Shown here: positions 21,186 to 35,600 of the stretch, piece by piece
Position numbering within the stretch: position 1 is the first letter of the stretch
Layout of the letters: each line of letters opens with the position of its first letter
Notes under the pieces: generated by a model
Told to the model about the DNA's origin: nothing
The model's database searches: none
What the model saw: only the letters and a program-made list of their open reading frames with translations
Translations under genes and position numbers: made by a program
Origin: Canna indica
Taxonomy: Eukaryota > Streptophyta > Magnoliopsida > Zingiberales > Cannaceae
Direction: 5' to 3'
Assembly: GCA_034359265.1 (NCBI GenBank)
Contig: CP136896.1
Span: 6,045,501 to 6,109,500, forward strand
Length of the DNA: 64,000 bases

Positions 21186-22130
21186 GGCTGACAATTTTTG
21201 ACCCGACACAACACGACACAGAGTTACGCGAGTTCGGGTTTGGCTAAATGTGTTTTTTGATTAAGCGGGTTCAACTCGGATTAACACGATTAAATAATCG
21301 TGTTAATCCGGGTTGAACCCGTATAAACACAATTAAACCCATTTAACTAAACGTGTTTAATCATATTACTGGACCTATTTAATTCATTTACCCGTTTACA
21401 ATGATATATTTATATAATAAAGGGTAAATTAATGAATATATCACGATTTTTACTGAAATTCCTAAATCTATCACGACTTTTTATTTATTTCAAATGCAGA
21501 CATCAACTCTTGATTCGTTTCAATTATATCACACTGTCAGAATTGGGTTAACTATCCCGTTAAAAAGCTGACGTGAGATCATTGACATGTCATCAACTAT
21601 TTATTTAATATAAAAAATAAAGACTAGCTGACGTGGCATCGATGACTGATGACTGATGACACATCATCGATGCCACGTCAGCTAGTCTTTATTTTTTATA
21701 TTAAATAAATAGCTGATGACACGTCATCGATGCCACGTCAGCTTTTTAACGGGATAGTTAACCCAATTCTGACAGTGTGATATAATTGAAACGAATCAGG
21801 AGTTGATGTATGCATTTGAAATAAATAAGAAGTTGTGATAGATTTGAAAATTTCGATAAAAATCGTGATATATTCATTAATTTACCCTTTATTATATAAA
21901 TATATCATTGTAAACGAGTAAATGAATTAAATAAGTTCAGTAATATGATTAAACACGTTTAGTTAAATGAGTTTAATCGTATTTATAAGTTTTAATTTCG
22001 GATAATGAATCCATCAACGATTTTGATTTTAATTTTGATTTTAGTTATATATATAAAGTAAAGTATATTTTTTTAAAAAATAAAATAATAATAACCTTCG
22101 AGTCAGGTTGTGTTCAAATATTGGGAAAAG
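21186..22130. repeat. Foldback element with 325-bp inverted arms
   Basis: Arms 21321-21645 and 21664-21988 are inverted copies around an 18-bp loop (21646-21663). They pair base for base at constant spacing with few mismatches, best at GCTGACGTGGCATCGATGA near the loop. A smaller perfect-type hairpin precedes it (21266-21292 with 21296-21322, core GATTAACACGATTA). The outer sequences (GGGCTGACAATTTTTGACCCGACACAAC on the left, CAGGTTGTGTTCAAATATT on the right) look like degenerate inverted ends of the element. No protein is encoded. Confidence 0.8.
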
Positions 22131-24519
22131 GAAACAGAGGATCAATCATCGTATTTTCCTCGCCAGTAGTTTGCATATATATATATATATATATATAAAG
22201 TAAAGTGATTAACTAAACCATTATCGCCCCAAAAATCATATTTAGATTCAGATTTTGAAAAGAAAAAAAAAAGTCTTTAGCGGGGTTAGCTAGTCAGAGT
22301 CAAAACGTACTATAAAATACAAAAAAGAAAGTGATAGATATAAATGCTAGGTAGACCGACAAGTTAATTAATTAAAGAAGCATAATTACCAATCTCAACC
22401 ACCTCACCAAACCATTGTTGGTCGATCTCGTTGCATCAAGTCAAAATCAAATAAAATTTAATTGGTGTTAAAAGGTTTCGAGAGCAGGGAGACATACATG
22501 ACATATAACAATTAATGACAGCTGGAAAATAATGCACTCATGCTGTGGAGAGATGAAGAAAACGAACACAGCTGGCCGCACGCAGCTGACAGCTAGCCAT
22601 CATTTCACCAACCACGTTGCTGCGTTCTACACTTCTACGATATATACCGTGTGTCGGTGATGTTATATATTATATTATATTATATATTATATACTCGTGC
22701 AGCGTAACATTTGCTTCATAACGGAGATGAGAGTTTGTTCTTGTTCCATCGGACATTGTAAATTTATAATCTTCTGGAACAAACATAATCCTTTTCAAAC
22801 ATTTTTTTTTTGTGTGCATAACACAGTTTTTTTTAATAAGAAAAGGACATTGTAGTTATTATTATTTTAAAAAAATGAGTTTTTCTCCACGACACAATTT
22901 ATTTTAAGAAAAATAAAAAGAACATTTTAATTGTTTGTACTATTTGGTGCATTGATTTATATATATAATAAAAATGTATTACATACCGGGCGGACACAAA
23001 AATTTTAATGAGGAATCCTATTTAGAATATAAAAATTTAATAAATATTATTTTAACTTTTCATTCTCAAATTTTTTAATTAAAATCATAACTTATAATAG
23101 TATAAATTTTTTTCTATTTTTATATTTTGAAAATATTATTAAAATAATTAAAGCACTTGTGAAATTTCTTTCATCTAATTAAATTATCCAAAACAAGTTC
23201 TATTATGATGTGGCCGTCACCCTACTCATCTCGATTGTCAACTTTATGAAGTTATTTGAAAAAAACTAAAAAATTAGTAAGAGATTAATAAAATTATAAA
23301 TATATACAGAAAAATATTTGCTCTTTGTTGCATTAATAGTACTTAATATTACATTTAAAGTAAAAATTAACTTGACACCGTGAAAATAGCATTATATAAT
23401 TAATATAGATGTATTTTAAATTTGGATTATCAACTAAATAAATTTCACAATCATTGATGAAATATAACATAATTTTTATTCATTTTCTTGGATGTTTGAT
23501 GAGAAAATTAATTATTCAATTATATATTGAATAATTCATACGCAAAAATTCACACAACTTTATAGTATGAGCATGGATAATAGCATAGAAAAAAATATTA
23601 GAAAAAATTAAACCAACATGAGAACTTTAGATGTAAAAAACTAATGGAGAAAACTTTGAATTTAGCTTATAAACTAATAAAGAAAATTTTGGAGTTAAGT
23701 GAGAAATTAATAGAGAAAATTTTAAAAAAAAATTAATTAAAAATTTGATTTTATATTTAGTCATTATGAAAAAAGGTAAAAAATGAATATAGAAAATAAG
23801 AGATAAGATTCGAACCTAAGATCTACGAGCAAAAAAAATTAAAATAATTAATCACTAGACTATGAATACATTAGTGAAAGAAGTTGAAATCAATAATAAT
23901 AATGTAATTTTACTATATATATTTTTTAAAATTATTAAATTATATTTAATATTTAATATTTTGAAAAAAATTAGGGCCCAATGACTCTCTTTGTTCTAGT
24001 GTGGGTTCGCCCTGATTATATATATATGTGTTGTATATTATATATTATAATGAGATTGAATTGGGATATAATCACACCACACGATGAATTGATAAGCCAA
24101 TTGATTTAACTTTTTATGAGTAGGAGAGAAGTGAGGCTAATGATTAAAGTTGAGAAAATATTATAGTAGTTTAACTATTAAGAACTTGTTTAATTATTAC
24201 AAAGAGATGGGAATAAGGTTGCATATTGAATATTGAATAGCTAACCGGGCTACAAAACAAAGGAACTTTTGGTTGGGAGGACCAATGGCCTCCACATTTG
24301 TTGGAAATTATTAACAAAAGATTGTACTCTGATCCCAATAATTAATTAATATAATTTTCATTTTTTAAAAAGGATTTGTTTAATTATAATTGAATATTAA
24401 AAATTAGATCGCATAATTTTATTTCGATGAAATTTATTATTTTAAAAAATTTGTTCCATAAAAATCGAGATATTTTTGCAACGTACCTGAAAATGATCGA
24501 TGTACTGCTAGTGAATTTT
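22131..24519. other. AT-rich intergenic DNA
   Basis: Contains an (AT)n microsatellite at about 22174-22197 and many A/T runs. No open frame with recognisable composition and no clear repeat border. Confidence 0.5.
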
Positions 24520-25270
24520 TTGGGGCCAATAATAAAAAAAATGGTGCGAAGCTAATAAGCTGGAAAAGAGTTTCAGATAATAGAATAATGGAAGGACTAG
24601 GTATCAGAGTTTGAAAGTAATAAAAAAAAACGATGATGGTAAAAAGGATTTTATCATTGTTGAATGATAAAGAGAGTAAATGGTGTAAGTTTTACTAAGG
24701 CTAAATATAGAACTTTTCATTTATGAGAAGATAGTAGAAGAAAGCATAAATCTGAGCAGGTGAAAGCAGTGTTCAAATGTAGGGAGAATGTGAGGGAGAG
24801 TATGTGTGAAGATTACTAATGGAAAGAAAAGTGAGATTTGGAATGACCCATGGATTAATATTGTGTCTTTGAGTCATTGAGCTATTGAATGATGATGGAT
24901 GGTTGATGGATAGATTGGGAAGTCATCTCAGCATTGAGTTGGTAGAAAGGATAAGTTGTATTCAGACTGACATAAAGGGAGGTGTTGATAGCTGGGTGTG
25001 GAAGAATAATATTAAAGGAGATTTATTTGTCAATAAAACATATTGTTTGCCGAAAGGAAGAGAAATGAACTACAACAATTTTGAATTTTATTGGAAAAAG
25101 ATGTAGACGCTAAAGATATCAACCTCGGCATAGTTTGGCAAGTTCTCTAGTGCAGAAGTGGAGAAATGTATGCATGGTTTGTAATGATCATGTTGATGAA
25201 ATTAATCATATATTTTTCAACTGCGAGTTTGTGCATGACTACCAGAAGACGGTGGAAGCTAAATTGGATA
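24520..25270 (+). mobile_element. Decayed LINE fragment, C-terminal region
   Basis: The pieces ITNGKKSEIWNDPWIN, DSWVWKNNIKGDLFVNKTY (inside 24885-25106) and, in another frame, VDEINHIFFNCEFVHDYQ form the linker and zf-RVT zinc finger of plant LINE ORF2 in the right order. Frameshifts separate them. Neither the RT core nor a tail is visible. Confidence 0.65.
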
Positions 25271-25457
25271 TAAGAACCAAAATTTTCAACTATAAATTTT
25301 AAAAAATAACCAAAAATATGAAAAATCAAATAATCTAAATTAATATAACTGAAATAAACCAAAATATTCATGTGTTTAAGTTACAAATGGAGCCACGCAC
25401 GCGCCAAAAAATAGTAGTGTTGGTGGAGATGGAAGCGAAGAGGATTTGAACCATGGA

Positions 25458-25943
25458 TGTTACGACCCGCTTGATGAGATAGCTGACTCATCAATTTCAT
25501 AGGTCAACCTATTGACCCAATTAAAATGCTTAAGCTGAAGTTGATAGTAGCACACCCATCAAGCCTTATAAGCCAACACCACATCCAACATACTCTCGAT
25601 GTGAGACTAAACCGGGGTATTATAATCTCCCCCACTTATGTCTTGACGTCCTCGTCAAGACTCAACTCGAGTCTAACACATAGCCCAGAATCACACCTAA
25701 GTCGGCGGCATATGAGGCTTTTCTCACATAGGCTCCCTCACCATGCCTAAGACTAGGTCTTGCTCTGATACTATTTTGTTACAACCCGCTTGATGAGATA
25801 GCTGACTCATCAATTTCATAGGCCAACTTATTGACCCAATTAAAATACTTAAGCTGAAGTTGATAGTAACACACCCATCAAGCCTTATAAGCCAACACCA
25901 CATCCAACATACTCTCGATGTGGAACTAAACCGGGGTATTACA
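25458..25943 (-). mobile_element. Complete TRIM retroelement, 486 bp
   Basis: Two 167-bp LTRs at 25458-25624 and 25777-25943 flank a 152-bp interior. The interior has the purine tract (plus-strand ATCTCCCCC) after the left LTR and a one-mismatch PBS (GCTCTGATACTA) before the right LTR, so the element reads on the minus strand. The target duplication ATGGA is at 25453-25457 and 25944-25948. It encodes nothing and depends on another element for mobility. The LTRs are clearly the same family as at 19009-20512. Confidence 0.93.
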
Positions 25944-25948
25944 ATGGA

Positions 25949-27750
25949 GATGGGGGAGAGATAGTAGTTGGCCCGAGTAGAAGAGCTCATTTACAAAGTA
26001 GAAATGATGGGAAGCGTGTTTAAAACATTGAATAGGAAGATAAATTAAAGTTAGAGGAGAGCATGGTGGAAAAAGAAGAAGAATTTACTCAATTTAAATA
26101 GTGTATATAAAAATTATAGTTATTTATCAAATTCGGAATTATAAGTTTTGAAATTATAAAAATCAAAATTGCAAAAAAAATAATCAAAACTGAAACCAAT
26201 TTTAACGGTGTATTCTAAATGCCCTTTTATATTATTTTAACAAAATAAAATTTTATTCAATATTCTATTTTGATGAAACAACATACAACTTCTTTATCTT
26301 CTCTTTTATTTTCTTCCCAACTGTTGTCGGTGCCATGTGAGTGCACCATCACCATCAATCTTGATGAACAAAAACACTTATCTCTCCTCTTTTATTTTTC
26401 ATCATCGTTAGTGGCTTAGTGCTTTGAGGGTTTTTGAAATTTCTTTTTTCCTTCCAACAAGTTGTAGTGTTAAAAATCTATGAAAGCTATGGTTTAGAGA
26501 AAAAAAAAAGGAAGAAACGAAGATGATATAAGAGGAAAATATTGAAAAAAGAATTTTGAAATTTTATTTTCACTCTGATTGGTCGAAAATCAACGAGGAG
26601 GAATTGGAAAATAATTGTCGGCATGACACAACACAGACAAAGACGATCAATTTTTTTGTGTGTTCAATATATTGTTTCATCACAATATAAATATTATATA
26701 TTTTAAAAATAACATACAATATAAATATTCCGTTTAATTAATTTTTGGCATTTTTTAAAGGTTTCTATTTCTGTCATTTCGGGACTAATAGTTTCGAATT
26801 TGGCAGATAACTATAAAAATTAAGGTGATCGGTGATTTGTCAAACGTGAGTTAACCAAATACTTAAACTTGAAATTTTATTTTATATTTCATAGGGGATG
26901 ATAATTGAAAAAGAAAGGAGTTGAACATATTTATTAACTCATTATATAAAAGCGACTTTAAGAATTTCAACTATAAAGTAAAGTATTTTTAGCATATATT
27001 TATCAAATACTGTTTTTATAAAAAGTGATTTGACCATTAAAAAACTGATTCAAATTGAATTAAAACTGATTCAATGAGAACATGATGAGAAAATGAAAGT
27101 TAATGATGTAAGGAGGACGGATCTAAACAGTGAACAGTATCATTCTGCGAATCAAGAGAGGTGTGGATTCAGGATGTTATGTGATGCTAAATTTAGCAAA
27201 TGATCAAGAAAGTTCCATCGTTGCTCACTGATAGAATTATTGCTGACCGATAACTCCATTGGATCAAATTCTTAGTTCCTTTTTTTTTTAAAAAAATTTC
27301 CCTTCAAATTCTTAGTTCCTTACTATGCAGATCTCCAAGATGGAATATGACGTCATTGATTTCATATTACACAATTTAGAACAATGACAGGATTGACAGC
27401 CATCTAGAAGGTTGAACAAATTGCCAATTAAATTTGTTGAATTCAAAAAGACGCCACGGCCACAAGTCAAAGTCGCCTTCCAATTAAAATTTGTATTTAA
27501 GCTTGAACCGGTTTAGCCACTAAAATCAAATCAGTTCAAACAATTTATTTAATTTCAAATTAAAAAAAAATCTAAAAATATCACAGCCATGAAATATTTA
27601 GTCTAAAAATTAAATATGCAGATGCTTCTGTCCCCGTAAATTAATTATTTCCAGTAACATAAAACTGTGAGTCCAAAAAATCGATTTATTGGTCAAAAAA
27701 CGACGCGATACGTTTTATTAGCGTAGCATCTACTCTACGAATGAGAGAAG
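25949..27750. other. AT-rich intergenic DNA upstream of EPSIN
   Basis: No gene recognised. Includes homopolymer runs and short frames only. The last few hundred bases probably contain distal EPSIN promoter elements, none identifiable by eye. Confidence 0.45.
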
Positions 27751-27999
27751 GTCACTCTTGTATTGTAATTTCGAAGTCACCCCGTGGTCTCACGTAGATG
27801 CATGTTCGAAACACATGTATATTACTCGACAGGATCCATAACTCCCGTTGTTGGTGAGAACATGACGATATGTAATTGGGCCCACCCAAGAGACAAATAC
27901 GACGATTGTTTAGGAAGAAATGAAGAATCCTGTCCTGGGATGATAGAAAATCCTCCAACCTATGTCTCGGCTAAATATCGCCCGAGAGGGACGAGATTC

Positions 28000-28069
28000 T
28001 TATTAGTAACTTTCCAACACGTGGAAACCGGCACGAGTCGGTCAATCCATCATGAACGACATCTTCTTC

Positions 28070-28115
<46 letters not shown>

Positions 28116-28346
28116 CTTTTCTTTATTCATTTTTTTTTCTTTTCCTTTCCTTATTCTTCTTCTCCGCCTACTGCCATCCCACATTCGAGAAGACAAGAGG
28201 GGAAAGCCCTAAAGCGATCGTCGAATCCATCTTACGGATCTGCGTCGCTATTCGCTTGCCTCCTCCTACGATCTTTCCCCCCATCTGCGGCTCCGTTCTC
28301 TCGCCTCTTGGTCGGATCTGGGTCACCGATATCATCGCATACCCAG
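28000..28346 (+). promoter_or_regulatory. Presumed EPSIN 5' UTR exon with CT microsatellite
   Basis: A pyrimidine-rich stretch with (CT)n at 28073-28112 and a GC-rich leader end at ATCGCATACCCAG, followed by a GT donor at 28347. The first coding exon has an acceptor TGGTAG at 29539, so a ~1.2-kb leader intron (28347-29539) is inferred. Plant housekeeping genes often have a CT-rich leader and a long first intron. The transcription start is not determined. Confidence 0.5.
28073..28112 (+). repeat. (CT)n microsatellite in EPSIN leader
   Basis: About 20 uninterrupted CT units followed by T-rich pyrimidines. Confidence 0.9.
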
Positions 28347-29605
28347 GTTCGCGCAATTTCCTCTTTTTTCTTCTTCTGTTTTCTTCGTTGATGAATATTG
28401 ACTTCTTTATGGTCGATTGAAGGCCGGATTCGGTCGTTGGATCTGACCTCGTCTTTAAGATTTTGATGTCTTTATCTGTTTTTTTTTTTCTTCTGGTTAA
28501 TTTGATTATATTCAGGCGAAAGGTTCCGTTTTGGATCGAATAAAATGTATTTGGGGCTAGATTTTGTTTGGATGCTATGTTTTTACTTTATCAAGATCAG
28601 CTTATTTTAATTGGATTTGTTATATGGATGGTCGTCTGGTTCCCTGTCTGTGGATTTTGAGCTGAAATTTATCGTATTTTGATGATTTTCTATTGAATCT
28701 ATCAATTATTCAATCAGGTTATTGGCCTTTTTTAGCTATTGCTATACTGGTGGACAAGTCCTATTGAGTGTTGAATGATTGAGTTATTTTTCCTATATTT
28801 CACACTTCTGCTTTTTATTGCTTTATATTGGTTTTTGAAATTTGATACCATAAAATTTACGGAGTCATTTAGGTTATCTAATTTTGCTGCAGTTTAATTT
28901 ACTTGATGTTTTGTTAGCCTTTGTATGATATGTAGCAAGTCATATTAGAAAAAGCATGGGATCAAAATAAATCTGATGAGTAGTCTTGGATTATATGATT
29001 GTAGGTTATTAATTTTTGTCATATTTCAATTCAATGACTATGCTTCATAGAGTTCTTTTATAAAAAAAAGTAGAGATTGACATATTTGCATATTGGCATT
29101 GGTCATTTTATAATGTAGTCAATGAAAGATTTGGGTGCATATAAAGACCTATTCATTATGATTATGCCTGTACCACCTATTTGGTGTGTAAGAGTAATGC
29201 CGTTATACATATATATACTTTACCGAGAACTCTATTTTTGTTTTCAATTTTGGAAAATGTTCATAAAATTGTTGTTATCCCTGGCATGCTTGGAAATTCT
29301 TTTATCTACTTCAGAATTTGGGTTTATTTAATGTATTCTTACGAATATGCTTTTTAATTGTGGTAGTATCCTTTTTAGAGATATACATGAGCATTGCTGC
29401 TCTCATTCTTTATCTCTAGTTCTTTATCTCTAGTTGGATCTTATTAATATAGATTACATCTTATTCTGCCTATTGTCTTTTAAATCCTATTAACTTATCT
29501 TGTCAATAAAATGAGAATTGATTTATTTTCATCTGGTAGATTCTCTGCAAAGGAAATTTCAGAGAAAGTTACTGTAATCGGAAGTGTTGTTGATCTATAA
29601 GGATC

Positions 29606-32600
29606 ATGAAGAAAGCTTTTGATCAAACTGTTAGGGATCTGTAAGTTCTTGATCTTGTAACTATATATCTAGTGATAAGTATTTTATTTTTAATAACTTC
29701 AGACTTTGTTATTTTGTAACTGTACTAGTCATTCATGTAATGCCCACCATTGTCTCCGGTTAACTTGATCTGTCATATGATGTACTGCTCTTTTCATGTC
29801 TTCCAGGAAAAGGGAGGTGAATAAGAAAGTTTTGAAGGTCCCTAACATAGAGCAGAAGGTATTTTATGTGACTCTTTTAACTACAATTCATATTTGATTT
29901 GATCTCGTGCCAAATTGAGAGCTGAAATGTAAGCTTGTCTGTGCTGGTGCACCTCACTGCTCCTGTGTTTCTGGATGAGATTCTACCTTTCTTGATATTT
30001 ACTTCAAACCAACTTCTTAAATAGCGTGATATATTTTGGTCAATTTTTAAGTTATATATTCTTCTATTTATACTTTGGATTTTAGGTTCTTGATGCAACC
30101 AGCAATGAACCGTGGGGACCACATGGAACCCTACTTGCAGATATTGCACAGGCAACCAGGAACTAGTATGCACTTCTATCTATTGCCATGATTATTGCTA
30201 CAGATCCTTTTCTGGAATCTCATATTATACCACTGTTCAGTCATGAATACCAGATGATCATGAACGTGATATGGAAGAGGATTAATGATACCGGAAAGAA
30301 CTGGCGTCATGTTTACAAGGTCTGTATTTCTTAGTTAAATATTATGTACTTGCACTTATATTGATTGAATAATTTTTTTTATAGTAATAGTTCCATTTAC
30401 TATTCTGTTGCAATAACTGAGCTCAGGGATTGACTGTTTTGGAGTACCTAGTTGCAAATGGATCTGAACGTGTGATTGATGAAATAAGGGAGCATGCTTA
30501 CCAGATATCGGTACGAAAATATTTGTTTTTTTTATCTTTTTGTATCTAAAGTATCTTGTTTGAATTTTATCTGTTGTAAGTCCTGCTGTACCTTTGTGTT
30601 TTTGACTGGAGATGATGCTTTTATTTCAGACTTTATCTGACTTCCAGTATATTGATTCGAGTGGAAGAGATCAGGGAAACAATGTCAGAAGGAAATCCCA
30701 GAGCCTTGTAGCTCTAGTGAATGATAAAGAAAGATTACAGGAAGTTAGGCAAAAAGCTGCTGCTAACCGGGATAAGTGAGTTAGCTTCCTGTACTTTGTA
30801 ACAATATTGACATGGTTCACACTGCATATTTATCTCTTCTGTTTTGTATAGATTTCGAAGTACATTTTCAACTAGGCCTGGTTCATATTCAAGCACAGGA
30901 GGTTATGGTGATCGTTATGATGATGATCGTTACGAGAGTCGTTATGCTAATAGAGATGAAGACCGATATGGTAATGGAAAAGATAGAGAATGGGGATATA
31001 GAGATGATGATAGAAGCAATAGGAGTGGGGACTCATATGGCAGGGAAGGAGATCGATATGGTAGATATTCTGATGAACGTTATGGCAGAGATGGTTACAA
31101 GGATGATGATTATAGAGAACGTCATGGAAATGATGACTATCAGTATCGTTCAAGGAATAGGAGTCTGAGTAGAGATCGATCCATTGATGATGATGATCGC
31201 TCAACTCGGTAATCTTTTACCTCCTACCATGTTGATAATTGATTTTGCTTGTCTAAAGGATTATGTTCCTTTGCCATTGCTTGTGATTTTGCCATTAAAA
31301 TAGAAAATCTTCTGTGGATACCCCTGACCAATGAAATTGTTCTACATTATGTTTTACTAGTCGATGCTGCATGTAATTTGTCCAAATAGTGCAATTTATT
31401 CGTCTTCCATCTAACTAAATTCCTTCTATCATAGATTTTGTATTAGATGTCTATCATGTCATTTGTGAGTTGTGACATGACATGCTAAAATATGTTTTTT
31501 TGGTGCAGAAGTGGTGGTAGAGCCGATGATCTTCCTCGGGATGAAAGGTGAGTACTTTGAATTTATTTAGGTTTATCAGAATCACATTTCTGACATTCAT
31601 GTATTCAAGTTCTTTGTGGAATTGACACCTTCTTGGGCTCAAATGTTTATATCACCAGGCAGCTGGACCAAAGGCTCTCTGAGCAGAGTATTGGTGCACC
31701 TCCAAGCTATGAAGAAGCTACAGGAGATGCCCAAAACCATGTGCAAGAAGATAGGTATAACAATTCATAGAATAATCACATTCATTTGGTATTTTACAAG
31801 TCATCTTTCCTGACATCAACTCTGCCAGTAGAAATGGAGGTGAATCCACAGCTGCTGCACCAAAGTTATCTGCACCCTCTGCACCTAGAGCAAGCTCCCT
31901 TTCAGAAAATATGAATCAAGGCTCTTCACCTTTTGCACCAGCAGCAAGTTCTCCTTCAAAAGCTACAAAACAAGGCTCAGGCCACATTCCAGTTGATGTA
32001 TCTGGATCTACAGGCAACAATGGTACCAACAACTTTGATGAGTTTGATCCACGCGGCTCAGCATCAGGTATTGCAAACATGGATGTTCTTTAGAATTTAT
32101 TAGTGACAGTCACATCTGCTTGAGTGTACATAGTAGAAATATCTAATTTCTGACTATCTGACAATCACATTTGCTTGAGTGTATATAGTAAAAATATCTA
32201 ATCATCCACCATTAAGTTATACCCATCTTCCACAGTCAAGTATAAAACTCTGATACTTGTTCTAAGCCCGAAAAAAGAGAAATAGATAGAAATTGCACTG
32301 GTATAGATCAAAATAAGAATAATGTAAAAAAGATGGAAAAAGATAGACAAAAAAAAGCAAAGCAAAGAAAGTTAGACATGTAACTATAAGGATGTTAGTG
32401 CACAACACCATGCTCATGGTTTTTTGAAAGCATATGCATAGGGTATATGGTTGGGTGTATATGCGTTATTTAGGTGCTTACGTTTACTATATCAAAGAAA
32501 TATTATATTAATAAAATACAATATAGATAAATAGATAAGAACTTAATCAACATAGTACAAGCGACAAAGCTATTATATGATGATTAGGCGGTCATTTATC

Positions 32601-35600
32601 GTAGCATATTAGTATTCAATTTTAGTATAAGAATCCAAATTTAATGAATATATATATATATATATATATATACACTCATACAGTCATTCTAAAATTGAAT
32701 ACATATATAAGCTTGTACCAGTTAATAAGAAAAAAATCCATCGCTTATGCAAAAAAGATAGAATATGTTAATTTTCCCCCAGTGAAATTGGTAGAAATAA
32801 AATTTTATAGTGCCTTATGGATTAGACCTGAAATTAAATGCTTTGATTCAAGTCGGTTGCATATCAGGGATATGGGTTGGTATGCAACTATGCACTGTGA
32901 CTCAATTGCATAACTTATATTGCATAATATACATATGAATATGCAGCTGTATAAACTGATTTTTGAGGCTATGACTGAGCTTAAAAGGAATGTTTAGCTT
33001 TCTGATCTGGTGCAACCATTAAAACCCATTCTATACCCAGTGGGACGTTTGGTAGAAATAATGAAAATAAACAAGCTGTAGTCTAAATTTGCTACGCCTG
33101 AGTGTGTATTGTGGTACCTACATCTGAGCAGTATGGTTGGTTGTCCTTGGTGTTTATTTTTGCTTGGATGCACTCAACCTAATTGACTTTGGACCTAGAT
33201 TTGAACACATTCTTCAAAATACTAAAAATCCATATATATAACATTGCAGTGATGGTACATAATATTCATACTATGTTCTTAAATAATGAGTACCCGGTAA
33301 AGTGCCTAGATCTGTTGCAATATGCAAGACTGTTGACAGGTAAATCTGAGTCCTATTGTATTGTGATAATATCTTTTTATGTCACAATTAGTCTCATTCT
33401 CATATGATATATCAGTTTGTTGGTGCATTCTTCTCCCTTATTCTTATTGTCTTCTGCTTGATGTTTTCCAGCAACATCACTGCAATGTTATAATTGTTCA
33501 TCCACTGGCTCCAACAATTTGGACCCAACCTCATGTTGTTCCAACTCAGACAATCACCGTTTCAAATCTGGCACCGTACCACCTAGTAGGAAATACCTAT
33601 CGTTTTCTTTAAGTTTGGAGATAGGTATTATTAGGCAGTATATGTAAAATACTGCTCGTACTGAGTGTACCGCCCATGCAGATTCTGTACTAGATGTACC
33701 AGTCATAAGGACTACTACAGTTCTGTACAGATTTAGTACAAAGTTATAGACATGAGGTGGCTATTATTTCGGTCGTTGGATTTTTTTGTCTGGTTTTCAA
33801 TGACTATTTTAGTCATTAGGGTTGGGTTCTTTTTGGATCTTTAATCCTATATAAAGACCTCAAATTCCTTATTACTCCATCTTCATAGCTTGTACTTCCA
33901 GAACTCCTAAACTTATTATAAAACTCATTTTCTTTAAAAACTTTGTGAAAATATGGCCGAAGGGCAACAATGACCTATTGCATTGATGTAAATCATGTTC
34001 AGCCCATTGAGATGGGGCCTACAGGCCCTCATTTTGATGCATGCCAATCTTCAGGTTTCTGGACTTAATTTGTATATTTCTGTTCAAACTTCTAGTGTTC
34101 TATTAACTTCTAGATTTGCAATGTTGCTTTATTATGTATGTTTTCAAGCATTTATTTTAATGAAGTAATCTATTAAAAATATTGTTTTTGTGATTGGTAC
34201 AGACAGGATTTTGAACCTTGATAGACACCAATTCGTACTTTCAATCATGGTTTAAAATCTAGTATCGGTATTGATCTCGATGTTCGATCAGTACCGGTAT
34301 GTACCGACCTGACTTGGCTCAGGATTTTTTTAATTCTTTTTAAGTGTAAGCTCCAAAACATAGTTTGGGTGTGTCCAAGAATCCAAAATGAGATGTAAGC
34401 CTTAGAAAACCTGCCCAACAGCTAATTTAGCTGCTTGGGATCGGTAAAAAAAAGTGCAATGGCTATAAAAATAGTCGTTGGGCTTTTATCTGGCTGGTGC
34501 TCGTACCAACCTGGTTACGATTGGTACTGAGCTTGTACTGCCCAGTACACCCTGAACATTCCGGTATTGAGCTGTACCTGTACCAGTTTACCGTAAATAC
34601 AGTATGGTATGATATTTAAAACCATGCTTTCAATTTACCTTTGAATATTCCATGATAGAAAACATGAGTTACTAACTTACTATCAAGTATCAACAAAGGC
34701 TTAATTTACTGGGATGTTTGTGTTAGAATGCCATTGTTGAAGGCAATGTTAATTGTAACTACTGTATGATTGAGGGATTATGAGGCAGAAAAGACCCGAA
34801 ATTCCTACTAAAAGGATGCCAAATTGTTTGGGCATGGATGGATGAATCTCATATTCTCCTATGGACAATAATGAATAATGACAAGAGCATCTTATTTTTC
34901 GGCATAATTGTTTTCATTTATATATTAACATGTCAATCTTGTAATGAGCAATGACACTCCATGGGCTTTGTTTCTTTCCCAATTCAGCTGCTCCGCCTGC
35001 TGCTAGTAGTATCGAAATGGACTTATTTGGATCATCATCGGCGTCAGATCCAATTTATTCACTGGCTTTGGTGCCATTGACTACAACTAACACTGGCACT
35101 GAAGCAGATCTTCCACAAAATTCAGGTTTTGGGACAGATTTTGTTGCCACATCATCAGCATCTGCTGTATCGAGCCAGGTTTGTTTGATAATCTAAATAC
35201 TAGCATGATCTCTTGTTGAATTAGCACAATGGTTATCAAAACATATACATGCTTCAAAATCAGGTCAATCACTTTGCAACGTAGACTTTTACTTGTCAAT
35301 TGAACTGTGGGTGGAAGTTCCTTCCTACTGTGTTTATTTTGCTGTTCGTTTCTTGTTTGACCAAGCACTATTCTTTCTTCTTTAACCTTTTCTTCAGCCC
35401 GGTGAAAATCCTTTTGGGGAACCTCCTTTTAAAGCTACTCAAGAACATTTCCCTAACCAGCAAGGGAGTTTTGCACCTGCTTCATCCTTTAATGCTTCAG
35501 TTTCAACTGGAGGTGCTGCTACTCTCCCAACTACAGCTGCCAGGATAGAGACAGCGACAAGCTTTGACTTTGATAGCTCATTTGGTGGTGCTGCTTACAA

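Noticed and set aside
27784..28420. 142- and 122-codon frames in the EPSIN leader
   Set aside because: They run through the CT microsatellite and a splice donor, and have no domain. They fit noncoding leader.
30812..31204. Frames overlapping EPSIN exon 7 on both strands
   Set aside because: The repetitive GAT/CGT codons of the RYD-rich region stay open in several frames. The splice-consistent frame is the EPSIN one.
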